Of a DNA stretch of 31,506 nt, positions 15,530 through 22,824 are shown piece after piece. Each line of letters starts with the position of its first letter. The stretch's first letter is position 1. The stretch is from CALBTQ01 sp036743315. GTDB taxonomy: Bacteria; Lernaellota; Lernaellaia; Lernaellales; Lernaellaceae. Under the pieces are notes generated by a model, which was given only the letters and a program-made list of their open reading frames with translations, was not told the DNA's origin and made no database searches. Location: the NCBI GenBank assembly GCA_036743315.1, contig DAINPV010000007.1, positions 1-31,506 on the forward strand, read 5' to 3'. The translations under genes were made by a program, and so were the position numbers.

Positions 15530-16144
15530 TCAGTCGCGCAGTTTCAGGCTCAGCGCCACCCCGTCGCCGATCGGCAGGATCGTGCTGTACAGCCGCGCGT
15601 CGGCGAAAATCATCTCGTTGTATTGATGAATCGGCGCGGCGAATTTTTCGCTGACGCCCATCGGCACGAACAGCGCGTCGTCGGCGACGATCAACCCGCC
15701 CACGCGCGTCAGTTCGATGCAGCGGCTCAGCAGTTGCGGATACAGCGCCTTCTTTGAATCCTGCACGATCATGTCGAAGGGGCCCGCCAGCGTCTCGACG
15801 ACCTGCGCCGCATCGCCGTGCAGCAATTCGACGATGGACCCCAACTTCGCCTGCGCAATGTGCCGGCGCGCCTCGGCCAGCGCTTGCTCGTCCAACTCGA
15901 CCGACCACAGCCGGCCGCCGACGGTGCGCAACGCTTCGCCCAGCCAGATCGTGCCGTACCCGCCGCTCGTGCCCAACTCCAGCACGCGCCGCGCGCCGCT
16001 CAGGCGCACCAGCAACCCCAGCAGCTTGCCGGCCTGCCGCCCGATGGTCGGCGGCGCGTCGCGCCGGTCGCCTGCGCTTTGGACCGCGTCCAACAGCGGC
16101 GAATCGTCAACCAGCAATCGTTCGATGTAGTTGAAAATTTCCAT
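15530..16144 (-). CDS. Class I SAM-dependent O-methyltransferase
   Basis: 204 aa from ATG 16144 (GGGAGG 6 nt upstream). Of the catechol/caffeoyl-CoA O-methyltransferase type: SAM-binding VLELGTSGGYGTIWLGEAL (about residues 53-71), acidic VELDEQAL at strand 2, DMIVQDSKKALYP at strand 4 and the metal-site-like IVADDALF. Such enzymes move a methyl group from SAM to a hydroxyl, often with a divalent metal. The following gene is the tandem radical-SAM protein. The pairing suggests they modify the same molecule, but this is inference. Confidence 0.88.
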   Translation of the reverse strand: MEIFNYIERLLVDDSPLLDAVQSAGDRRDAPPTIGRQAGKLLGLLVRLSGARRVLELGTSGGYGTIWLGEALRTVGGRLWSVELDEQALAEARRHIAQAKLGSIVELLHGDAAQVVETLAGPFDMIVQDSKKALYPQLLSRCIELTRVGGLIVADDALFVPMGVSEKFAAPIHQYNEMIFADARLYSTILPIGDGVALSLKLRD

Positions 16145-16171
16145 CGCCCGCCTCCCGTGCAATGTGCGGTG

Positions 16172-16201
16172 GTTGTAGCGGATTCATCCCGTCGTTGGCA
16201 A
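16172..16201 (-). promoter_or_regulatory. Promoter of the O-methyltransferase/radical-SAM operon
   Basis: Minus strand: TTGCCA (16196-16201), 18-bp spacer, TACAAC (16172-16177). The REP array starts right behind it, so the promoter abuts the repeat boundary. Confidence 0.5.
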
Positions 16202-16203
16202 GA

Positions 16204-16738
16204 GGCGGGGGGTCCCGGGGCTCACGCCCCGGGCTACCCTCTGCCGCCCCTGCGGGGCTCGATGGAAATGATAATTCATCTCCCGGGGCTCACGCCCCGG
16301 GCTACCCTCTGCCGCCCCTACGGGGCTCGATGGAAATGATAATTCATCTCCCGGGGCTCACGCCCCGGGCTACCCNNNNNNNNNNNNNNNNNNNNNNNNN
16401 NNNNNNNNNNNNNNNNNNNNNNNNNNNNNNNNNNNNNNNNNNNNNNNNNNNNNNNNNNNNNNNNNNNNNNNNNNNTCTGTCGCCCCTACGGGGCTTTATT
16501 ATCATCAAGATTATTCAAATTGGGATGAGAATTGTTTTCTTCAAGCCCCGTCAGGGGCGAAACACTTGTAGCCCGGTGCGTAAGCGCCGGGAATATGTGT
16601 CGCAATCAATTTCCAATTCAGTATGAACCAGGGTTATGTGTCTTCAAGCCCCGTCAGGGGCGAAACACTTGTAGCCCGGTGCGTGAGCGCCGGGAATATG
16701 TGTCGCAATCAACTCCCAAGCCCCGGAGGGGCGGCAGA
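16204..16738. repeat. REP array, left module (forward units, spacer, inverted units)
   Basis: Three forward REP units with a 68-bp period carry hairpins CCCGGGGC-TCAC-GCCCCGGG at 16214, 16282 and 16350, each followed by a second hairpin gcccc-tac-ggggc type. After a 100-N gap comes a spacer (tttattatcatcaagatta...). Then two inverted units with a 103-bp period have hairpins CCCGGTGC-GTAA-GCGCCGGG at 16572 and, with loop GTGA, at 16675. The last unit ends ggggcggcagac, abutting the RAYT stop codon. Confidence 0.9.
16376..16475. other. Scaffold gap 1 (100 N) inside the REP array
   Basis: Joining the flanks directly (...gggctaccc + tctgtcgcccc...) reproduces the uninterrupted sequence found at 17245-17275, so the true gap may be zero or a whole number of 68-bp units. 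Confidence 0.95.
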
Positions 16739-17176
16739 CTATGACTTGATGACGATGTTGTGCTTTTTGAGAATCGTAGCCAATTCGTCTTGAAATGAAA
16801 TATTCCGGTGATGCTCTTTTTGATTTTTAATGTATCGACTGACAATTTCCAGATTGGAATGACTGACGGAAAACACGCTGTATCCTACCTGCCAGGCAAA
16901 GCAATCCATTTCCCGAAAATTTTCATGAAGCCATTTGGAGGAATTTGTTTTTATGAAACGAATCATGTCCGCAATGCTCAATGCCGGCGGCAACGAGATT
17001 AAAAGATGAAGATGATCCTGAGTGCCGCTCATTTCGTGAACGATGCCGTTTTTATTACAGACGATGCCGACGATATATTGATAAAGCCTTTCCTGAATTA
17101 ATGAATCAATTCTCTGGAGCCGATCTTTGACCGCGAATACCACGTGAAAGTGTAATTGAGAATACGTCGAGCTCAT
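16739..17176 (-). mobile_element. REP-associated tyrosine transposase (RAYT; Y1/HUH, IS200-like)
   Basis: 145 aa; ATG 17176 with GAGGAGG upstream. HUH motif His55-Leu-His57 in QDHLHLLISLP and catalytic Tyr115 in VSRYIKNQKEHH; N-terminal YSQLHFHVVFAVKDR is typical of the family. These enzymes nick single-stranded DNA at REP/hairpin sites. It lies inside a REP array, with inverted units touching its stop codon and a forward unit starting about 10 bp before its ATG, the arrangement expected for a REPtron. It is richer in A+T than neighbouring housekeeping genes. All catalytic residues are present, so it may be active. A truncated copy lies at 18116-18160. Confidence 0.9.
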
Positions 17177-17427
17177 TGGATGGCCTCCTCTGCCGCCCCT
17201 GCGGGGCTCGATGGAAATGATAATTCATCTCCCGGGGCTCACGCCCCGGGCTACCCTCTGTCGCCCCTACGGGGCTTTATTATCATCAAGATTATTCAAA
17301 TTGGGATGAGAATTGTTTTCTTCAAGCCCCGTCAGGGGCGAAACACTTGTAGCCCGGTGCGTAAGCGCCGGGAATATGTGTCGCAATCAATTTCCAATTC
17401 AGTATGAACCAGGGTTATGTGTCTTCA

Positions 17428-17527
17428 NNNNNNNNNNNNNNNNNNNNNNNNNNNNNNNNNNNNNNNNNNNNNNNNNNNNNNNNNNNNNNNNNNNNNNNNN
17501 NNNNNNNNNNNNNNNNNNNNNNNNNNN
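17428..17527. other. Scaffold gap 2 (100 N), with missing sequence
   Basis: The left flank stops in an inverted unit (gtgtcttca) and the right flank starts in a forward unit (gctcgatgg). These do not join into any sequence seen elsewhere, so real DNA is missing. In the left module this junction is where the RAYT gene lies. Confidence 0.9.
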
Positions 17528-17800
17528 GCTCGATGGAAATGATAATTCATCTCCCGGGGCTCACGCCCCGGGCTACCCTCTGCCGCCCCTACGGGGCTCG
17601 ATGGAAATGATAATTCATCTCCCGGGGCTCACGCCCCGGGCTACCCTCTGTCGCCCCTACGGGGCTTTATTATCATCAAGATTATTCAAATTGGGATGAG
17701 AATTGTTTTCTTCAAGCCCCGTCAGGGGCGAAACACTTGTAGCCCGGTGCGTAAGCGCCGGGAATATGTGTCGCAATCAATTTCCAATTCAGTATGAACC

Positions 17801-17900
17801 NNNNNNNNNNNNNNNNNNNNNNNNNNNNNNNNNNNNNNNNNNNNNNNNNNNNNNNNNNNNNNNNNNNNNNNNNNNNNNNNNNNNNNNNNNNNNNNNNNNN
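17801..17900. other. Scaffold gap 3 (100 N) inside the REP array
   Basis: The flanks (...cagtatgaacc + agggttatgtg...) join exactly as at 16619-16641, so the gap may be empty or hold whole 103-bp units. Confidence 0.95.
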
Positions 17901-18115
17901 AGGGTTATGTGTCTTCAAGCCCCGTCAGGGGCGAAACACTTGTAGCCCGGTGCGTAAGCGCCGGTAATATGTGTCGCAATCAATTTCCAATTCAGTATGA
18001 ACCAGGGTTATGTGTCTTCAAGCCCCGTCAGGGGCGAAACACTTGTAGCCCGGTGCGTGAGCGCCGGGAAATATGTGTCGCAATCAACTCCCAAGCCCCG
18101 GAGGGGCGGCAGACG

Positions 18116-18160
18116 ATGACTTGATGACGATGTTGTGCTTTTTGTGAATTGCAGCCACAA
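18116..18160 (-). pseudogene. Truncated RAYT copy (C-terminal codons only)
   Basis: About 45 bp nearly identical to 16739-16785, encoding the final residues of the transposase (KKHNIVIKS). After that the match is lost. Like the full gene, it directly follows an inverted REP unit. This marks the end of a duplicated array module, with the rest of the gene deleted or replaced. Confidence 0.8.
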
Positions 18161-18219
18161 CCGTACCACGATCGCGCTGGGCGGCTTGATCGATTTGTTT
18201 GTTTCGATCGCGGAAAAAT

Positions 18220-19140
18220 TCATGTGACGCTTTCCAATTTCGCGAAAATTTCGTCCGGCCCGACGCGCCCCGGCACACGCAACACGTGCCAGCGCTGCCG
18301 TTGGCCGACGCTCTCGCCGGGCGCCAGTTCGCGCCACGGCGCGTGCAGCTCGATCTCCAGATAATTATAGTTAGGCGAATTGTAGACTTCAACCTCGGCT
18401 TCGTGGGCGTAGTCGGCGTCGGGCGGATGCGCGAAGGTGCGCGCGAAAACGAGCGTCGCCTCTTCCTCTTCGCGCAAGGCGATCACGCAGCCGCGCCGGG
18501 CGAAGCCGCCGTATTTGAAGTGCGCCGGCGCGCGGCAGACGATCTTGCTCCACTCGCCCGCGCGCTCGACGAAACGGTCGAGCAGGCACACCGAGTCGCC
18601 TTCCTCGGGGTAGGGCCGCAACGCCGTGGCGGGCACGTACACGTCGAAGGGCCGCAGCACCTGCGTGACGTTCCATAGGCCGCGCCGCACCGGCCGGTCG
18701 CTGTCGTTGCGGATCGTCTCGTCCAACGTCAGCACGCCGGCGGCGCTCACCGCGACCCGCCGTACCACGCGCAGCCCCGTTTCGCGGCACAGCGGGCTGG
18801 TCATGACGATCGCCTGGCCGTCTTCCTCCGCTTGATACGCTCCGGCGTCCAACTCCAGCGGCGGGATGCCGTCGACCCACATGCGTTGCGGCGTGATCCA
18901 CGTTTTGTCGCCGCCCCACAGCCCGAAGCCGATCGCGCGCTTGGCCGCCCGCAGATCGTCCACCGCGGAAAAATCGAAGGTCTCGCCCGTGCGCTCGGCC
19001 TGCACGAACAGCAGTTCCTCGCCGCGGTATTGCAGCGAGATGATCCGCCCGCCGATCGCCGGCGCGAGCGCGGCAGTCAAATCGCCGCCGTACAGCGTTT
19101 TCTGCGCCCAAAATTTTCCGCCATCGCGCCGTGCACTCAC
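18220..19140 (-). CDS. DUF4380-like (aldose-epimerase fold) protein
   Basis: 306 aa from GTG 19140 (GGGGGAA 5 nt upstream; no in-frame ATG nearby). Beta-rich throughout, with family-like segments GGRIISLQYRGEELLFVQ, GLWGGDKTWITPQRMW and LDETIRNDSDRPVRRGLWNVTQV. This resembles galactose-mutarotase-like DUF4380 proteins. The GGDKTW...PQ block is the most telling. No signal peptide, so probably cytoplasmic and sugar-related; the reaction is unknown. The 3' end is within 60 bp of the RAYT remnant, so the REP array reaches up to it. Confidence 0.7.
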   Translation of the reverse strand: MSARRDGGKFWAQKTLYGGDLTAALAPAIGGRIISLQYRGEELLFVQAERTGETFDFSAVDDLRAAKRAIGFGLWGGDKTWITPQRMWVDGIPPLELDAGAYQAEEDGQAIVMTSPLCRETGLRVVRRVAVSAAGVLTLDETIRNDSDRPVRRGLWNVTQVLRPFDVYVPATALRPYPEEGDSVCLLDRFVERAGEWSKIVCRAPAHFKYGGFARRGCVIALREEEEATLVFARTFAHPPDADYAHEAEVEVYNSPNYNYLEIELHAPWRELAPGESVGQRQRWHVLRVPGRVGPDEIFAKLESVT

Positions 19141-19380
19141 GAAGTTCCCCCGCGTGGTTCAAGTATTCTAGTGAACGCATACACCATCCAAAGGCGCAAC
19201 CTGGTCGATTATACAATATATTGTGGGCGTGTGAAATGAATTATTTGCCTAAAATAATACTCCCCCTTCATGCCGCTGATGACGATTTTATGGTTGAAGA
19301 CAGAAACTTGGCGCGTTTCTCATTTGAGCGAAATTCCACGACCGATGGAAACGGAATGCGCCGCCACGCAGGGGATGACA

Positions 19381-19722
19381 ATGAATGAACCAAGCGTACA
19401 AGGCGCGCGCAGCACGTCGTCGCCCGGCCTCCCTGCCATCCGGATGAACTTCGAGTTGGAAGGCAAGCGCATCGGCTACGCCCATGTGATGCACGAAGGC
19501 GGCGAAATCGTCGTGCGCCACGTGCACATCGAGGCGCACTACCTCAATCATCCGTACGCCTTCTACTGCGTCGAATCGCTCAAGCGCACCGCCGACGCCA
19601 TCGTGATCGAGGATCCCGGCGCGTCCGAGCGCGATTTCTGGCGGATGACGGGCCTGCAATCTTTCGGCGGGCGCATCATGTTCTGGCGTCGCCATCGCGA
19701 CGGCGACGACCTGGCGCACTGA
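19381..19722 (+). CDS. Small hypothetical protein (possible GNAT-like fold)
   Basis: 113 aa from ATG 19381 (AGGGG 6 nt upstream; the ATG at 19375 is too close to that site). After a low-complexity N-terminus it has strands IGYAHVMHEGGEIVVRHVHI, then ESLKRTADAIVIEDPG and a final FGGRIMFWRRHRD. This order is loosely like a short acetyltransferase, but no acetyl-CoA loop is clear. Function unknown. It precedes the PLP enzyme on the same strand by 102 bp, which contains a separate promoter. Confidence 0.65.
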   Translation: MNEPSVQGARSTSSPGLPAIRMNFELEGKRIGYAHVMHEGGEIVVRHVHIEAHYLNHPYAFYCVESLKRTADAIVIEDPGASERDFWRMTGLQSFGGRIMFWRRHRDGDDLAH

Positions 19723-19758
19723 ACCGCTTCTCCATTCCTCCCCGCCCGACAACTGCGT

Positions 19759-19787
19759 TTGACGACGGCCGGCGAATCGGCTACCCA
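19759..19787 (+). promoter_or_regulatory. Promoter of the amino-acid deaminase/aldolase gene
   Basis: TTGACG (19759-19764), 17-bp spacer, TACCCA (19782-19787), about 37 bp before ATG 19825. Confidence 0.4.
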
Positions 19788-19824
19788 AGGACAGAGGTTT
19801 CTCCAAACCAATGCGGAGAGGTCG

Positions 19825-21042
19825 ATGAACGCGCCGCAACCGTCATGGTCGCAATGGAAAGACTGGCTGGCCGGGACGCCGTTGCCCGCGGCGCTCGTCT
19901 ATCTGCCTGCGTTGGACGAAAACATCCGCCGCCTGAGCGCCAAAGCCCGGCAAGCGGGCAAGCCGTTGCGCGTCGCCTCCAAATCGGTGCGTTGCGTGCC
20001 GCTGCTGCGCCGGATTCTGGCCAAAGGCGAGGGCGCCTTTCGCGGCCTGATGTGCTTCGCCGTACCCGAGGCGGCGCGGCTGGCCGACGCCGGGTTCGAC
20101 GATCTGCTGGTCGCTTATCCCACCGTGCAGGCCGCCGATATGGCGCAGGCCGCCGATCTGGCCGAGCGCCGGGTCGGCTTCAAGCTGGTGGTCGACAGCG
20201 AACAACATCTGCGGGCGCTGGACGCGGCGGCGCGACAACGCCGGACGGTCGTCGACGTGGTGATCGAGCTGGACGTTTCCTACCGGCCGCTGCACGGTCG
20301 GGTGCACCTGGGCGTGCGGCGCAGCCCCTTGCGTGACGCCGCGCACGTGCGCCGCCTGGCCCAAGCGGCCGCCGCGTTGCCCGGCGTGCGCGTCGTCGGC
20401 TTGATGGGTTACGAGGCGCACATCGCCGGGCTGACCGACCGCAATCCCTTCGACGGTTGGTTCAACACGGTCAAAACCGCCGTGAAAACCTTGTCGGTTC
20501 CCGATGTCCGCCAACGACGCGGCGCGGCCGTGCGCGCGTTGCGCGACGCGGGGGTCGCGGTTGCGCTGGTCAACGGCGGCGGCACCGGCAGCCTGGATTC
20601 CACCGGCGCCGACGACGCGGTGACCGAACTGACCGCCGGTTCCGGATTTTTCTGCCCCCACTTGTTTTCGTACTACCGCTCGCTCGATCTGCTGCCCGCC
20701 GCTTTTTTCGCGTGCCAGGTCGTGCGCGCCTCCGATCCGCAATACGTGACCTGCGCCGGGGGCGGCTACATCGCCAGCGGTCAGGTCCATCGGGACAAGC
20801 AACCGCTGCCGTACCTGCCGGCCGGGCTCGCGCCGGTGGCGATGGAGGGCGCGGGCGAAGTGCAGACGCCGTTGCGGCGCGCCGCCTGCCGCGAGGATCT
20901 CGGCCTGGGCGATCCGATTCTGTTCCGTCACGCCAAGGCCGGCGAGTTGGGCGAACGGTTCAACGAATTGCTGCTGGTCGACGAGACCGGCGTGGTCGGC
21001 CGCGCGCCGACCTACCGCGGCGAAGGGTGGGTTTTCTTTTGA
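19825..21042 (+). CDS. Fold-type III PLP enzyme (amino acid deaminase/aldolase, alanine-racemase-like N domain)
   Basis: 405 aa from ATG 19825 (GGAGAGG upstream). An alanine-racemase-type TIM barrel with the likely PLP lysine Lys53 in LRVASKSVRC, strands FKLVVDSEQHLRAL, DVVIELDVSYRPL and VVGLMGYEAHIAG, and phosphate-binding VNGGGTGSLDSTG. The C-terminal beta domain has VTCAGGGYIASG and FRHAKAGELGERFNELLL. This matches the D-threonine aldolase/D-amino-acid deaminase group rather than true alanine racemases, which are dimers with a C-terminal catalytic Tyr. The substrate is not determined. Its TGA overlaps the start of the next gene. Confidence 0.82.
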   Translation: MNAPQPSWSQWKDWLAGTPLPAALVYLPALDENIRRLSAKARQAGKPLRVASKSVRCVPLLRRILAKGEGAFRGLMCFAVPEAARLADAGFDDLLVAYPTVQAADMAQAADLAERRVGFKLVVDSEQHLRALDAAARQRRTVVDVVIELDVSYRPLHGRVHLGVRRSPLRDAAHVRRLAQAAAALPGVRVVGLMGYEAHIAGLTDRNPFDGWFNTVKTAVKTLSVPDVRQRRGAAVRALRDAGVAVALVNGGGTGSLDSTGADDAVTELTAGSGFFCPHLFSYYRSLDLLPAAFFACQVVRASDPQYVTCAGGGYIASGQVHRDKQPLPYLPAGLAPVAMEGAGEVQTPLRRAACREDLGLGDPILFRHAKAGELGERFNELLLVDETGVVGRAPTYRGEGWVFF

Positions 21043-21407
21043 GGCGGTGGGCGACGGGATTGTTGCTCGCGGCCTTGCTGACCGGCGCGGCCTTGGCCGT
21101 CGAGCCGCTCGGTCCGTTCGACGCCGGCACGACGGTCACGCTGCGCGTCGGGCAGAGCATGACCATCGTGCTGGAGCGCTCGACGACCGAGGCGGCTCAG
21201 TGGCTCTGGCCGCATCAGCCCGACTACCTGCTGGCGCATCGCCTGGCCGCGTTGCAAACGGACGAGGCGCGCGGGCGCATCGTCGAAACGCACGTCTTCA
21301 CCGCGTTGACGCCCGGCGCCGATATCGTGTTTGCGGAAAAAGTGAGCGACGGCGATCCGACCGAAGTGATCGCGCGTTACATCGTCACCGTGCAGGTCGA
21401 GCCGTAA
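21039..21407 (+). CDS. Secreted chagasin-like (I42 family) protease-inhibitor-like protein
   Basis: 122 aa read from TTG 21039, which overlaps the preceding stop (TTGA). Signal peptide MRRWATGLLLAALLTGAALA. The mature beta-protein has the chagasin order: VGQSMTIVLERSTTEAAQWLW (the NPTTGYxW-like loop, here altered), then HVFTALTPGADIVFAEKV and a final VIARYIVTVQVE strand. Chagasin-type proteins inhibit papain-like cysteine proteases, but the altered loop makes the target uncertain. No other start fits the frame. It ends 1 bp from the stop of the convergent gene. Confidence 0.6.
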   Translation: MRRWATGLLLAALLTGAALAVEPLGPFDAGTTVTLRVGQSMTIVLERSTTEAAQWLWPHQPDYLLAHRLAALQTDEARGRIVETHVFTALTPGADIVFAEKVSDGDPTEVIARYIVTVQVEP

Positions 21408-21408
21408 G

Positions 21409-22749
21409 TCATTCCACGGCCTCTTCGCGCACCGTTATTTCGATCGGTTTATTGACCGCCTGCTGCGCCTGCCGCACGCAATCGGCGTTCATCGCGCCGC
21501 GGAAGAACACGAGGTGATACGACAGCTCCAAGAGGCCTTTCTTCAACCGCATCAGATCGAAGCGGAACATCCCCTGGCCCCAGGCACCGGGTTCCTCGTC
21601 GGGACCGGCGTCGGCTGCGGCGTCGTCGAGATACGCCAACGACCCGGTCAGCCCGTACTGCCGGGGTACGCGGCCCAGAATGAACATCGTCGCGCCGTGA
21701 CCGCTGTAGGCCAGCCACGCAGGCTCGGCCTTGCGCAACGCCCGCTCGGCCTGATCCATGCGCCCGTCGATCGCGTAGGGTTGCATCGACGCCGGATAAA
21801 ACTTCATGCCCTGCGCCGTGCTGTTCAGATCCAGCCCGCCGTCGAGCGTCGCCGATTTCGCCACCGTCGCCAGAGTGAGCGGCAAATGAATGCGCGTGGG
21901 CAGCGAGAACATCTCGCGCGTGAAGGTCGTGTCCATTTCCAGATGCAGGTCGAACAACCCGCCGATTTTCACATCGTGCTCCGCGCCGCGAATCACGCGC
22001 ACCGGCCCGTCGATGTACCCGGCCACCGAGCCCTGCACGTCGTCCTCGTTCACGTCGATCGCCACCAGCACCTTGGATTGCAGGTGAAAGCGGATCTTCA
22101 CCCGGTCGAGGATTTCCGCGTCGTCACCGGCTTTCAAGCGCAGGCTCGACACGGCCAGGTCCTGCTTGCCCGGCCGGTAACGCGCCACGTAACGGTCGGT
22201 GAAAATCGCTTCCGCCTGCGGATTGAACGCCACGTAATCCAGCGGCGACAACGGCGGCGGCGTGCCGGCGTAGGCCGTGAGATAAACGTAGCCCTTGGTT
22301 TTGTTGGGTCCGGTCAGCTCGATCTCCAACACCTTGGCCGCGTGCTGAAACGTTACCGCCGCCGGCGCGCGCGGCCCCGCGTCGGCCGTGGCGAACACCA
22401 GTTCGTCATGCTCGTCCAGCGCGTTGCCGTCCGCCTCTTGCCTTAAGATCTTGCGCCGCAGATGCTTGGTGTTGCCGTTGACCGGCGCGACCGGCAACAC
22501 GTAACGCCCGGCGCTGTCGCAAGGATCGATCTGAAAGGGAATCGCCGTCGCTTCGCCGTTGTCGGCGATGGCGAACAAACGCAGCCGGCCGGCGTCCTGG
22601 CCGAGCAGGCCGTAGATCTGTGCGCCCTTGACCACGGTGACGCCCGGCAATTCCGGCAAGGGTTTGGCGGCTTCCTCGCCGACGGCCAAAGCCGCCAGTG
22701 CGCCGACGAGCGCCACGAGCGCCACGGCCGTCCAGCAGGCGTTACGCAT
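21409..22749 (-). CDS. Secreted hypothetical protein
   Basis: 446 aa; ATG 22749 with GGAGTGAG upstream and a good promoter. Signal peptide of about 24 residues (MRNACWTAVALVALVGALAALAVG). The rest is beta-rich without membrane segments. Motifs that stand out: TAIPFQIDPCD, LDEHDELVFATADAG, GYVYLTAY and HLVFFRGAMNADCVRQAQQ. I recognise no family. The FQID...DEHDELVF pattern recalls secreted proteins that sit with exported carbohydrate- or lipid-related systems, but this is weak. Probably periplasmic or surface. Confidence 0.75.
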   Translation of the reverse strand: MRNACWTAVALVALVGALAALAVGEEAAKPLPELPGVTVVKGAQIYGLLGQDAGRLRLFAIADNGEATAIPFQIDPCDSAGRYVLPVAPVNGNTKHLRRKILRQEADGNALDEHDELVFATADAGPRAPAAVTFQHAAKVLEIELTGPNKTKGYVYLTAYAGTPPPLSPLDYVAFNPQAEAIFTDRYVARYRPGKQDLAVSSLRLKAGDDAEILDRVKIRFHLQSKVLVAIDVNEDDVQGSVAGYIDGPVRVIRGAEHDVKIGGLFDLHLEMDTTFTREMFSLPTRIHLPLTLATVAKSATLDGGLDLNSTAQGMKFYPASMQPYAIDGRMDQAERALRKAEPAWLAYSGHGATMFILGRVPRQYGLTGSLAYLDDAAADAGPDEEPGAWGQGMFRFDLMRLKKGLLELSYHLVFFRGAMNADCVRQAQQAVNKPIEITVREEAVE

Positions 22750-22779
22750 GAACTCACTCCGTGAAAAAAGACAATCCCT

Positions 22780-22809
22780 ACCCTAGAAGCCGCCGCCGGT
22801 GACTGTCAA
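22780..22809 (-). promoter_or_regulatory. Promoter of the secreted hypothetical gene
   Basis: Minus strand: TTGACA (22804-22809), 18-bp spacer, TAGGGT (22780-22785), about 30 bp before ATG 22749. Confidence 0.5.
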
Positions 22810-22824
22810 GGTTTGCGCATTTGT

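Larger units (their letters stand above)
17186..18115. repeat. REP array, right modules
   Basis: Order: forward unit (hairpin 17231), spacer, inverted unit (17353), gap 2, two forward units (17553, 17621; 68-bp period), the same spacer, inverted unit (17743), gap 3, inverted units (17946 and 18049; 103-bp period), then a RAYT 3' fragment. The terminal inverted unit again has the GTGA loop and the ggaggggcggcagac end, as in the left module. So the order was duplicated as a block. Confidence 0.88.

Noticed and set aside
13023..15626. Long plus-strand ORF (867 aa) opposite the radical-SAM gene
   Set aside because: Antisense open frame caused by GC-rich codon use; no domains, while the minus strand has all radical-SAM motifs.
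15465..15908. N-terminal extension of the radical-SAM frame
   Set aside because: Overlaps the O-methyltransferase gene out of frame and reads as low-complexity; ATG 15464 has a good ribosome site.
16204..18115. CRISPR array
   Set aside because: The repeats are hairpin REP units of 68 and 103 bp with identical, not variable, intervening sequence, and no cas genes; a RAYT is present instead.
19207..19232. Palindrome ACAATATATTGT between divergent genes
   Set aside because: A possible operator, but short, AT-rich and without a second copy; not enough support.
22750..22824. AbiEii toxin gene downstream of the AbiEi-like gene
   Set aside because: Only 75 bp of promoter DNA lie there and the next gene is a secreted protein.
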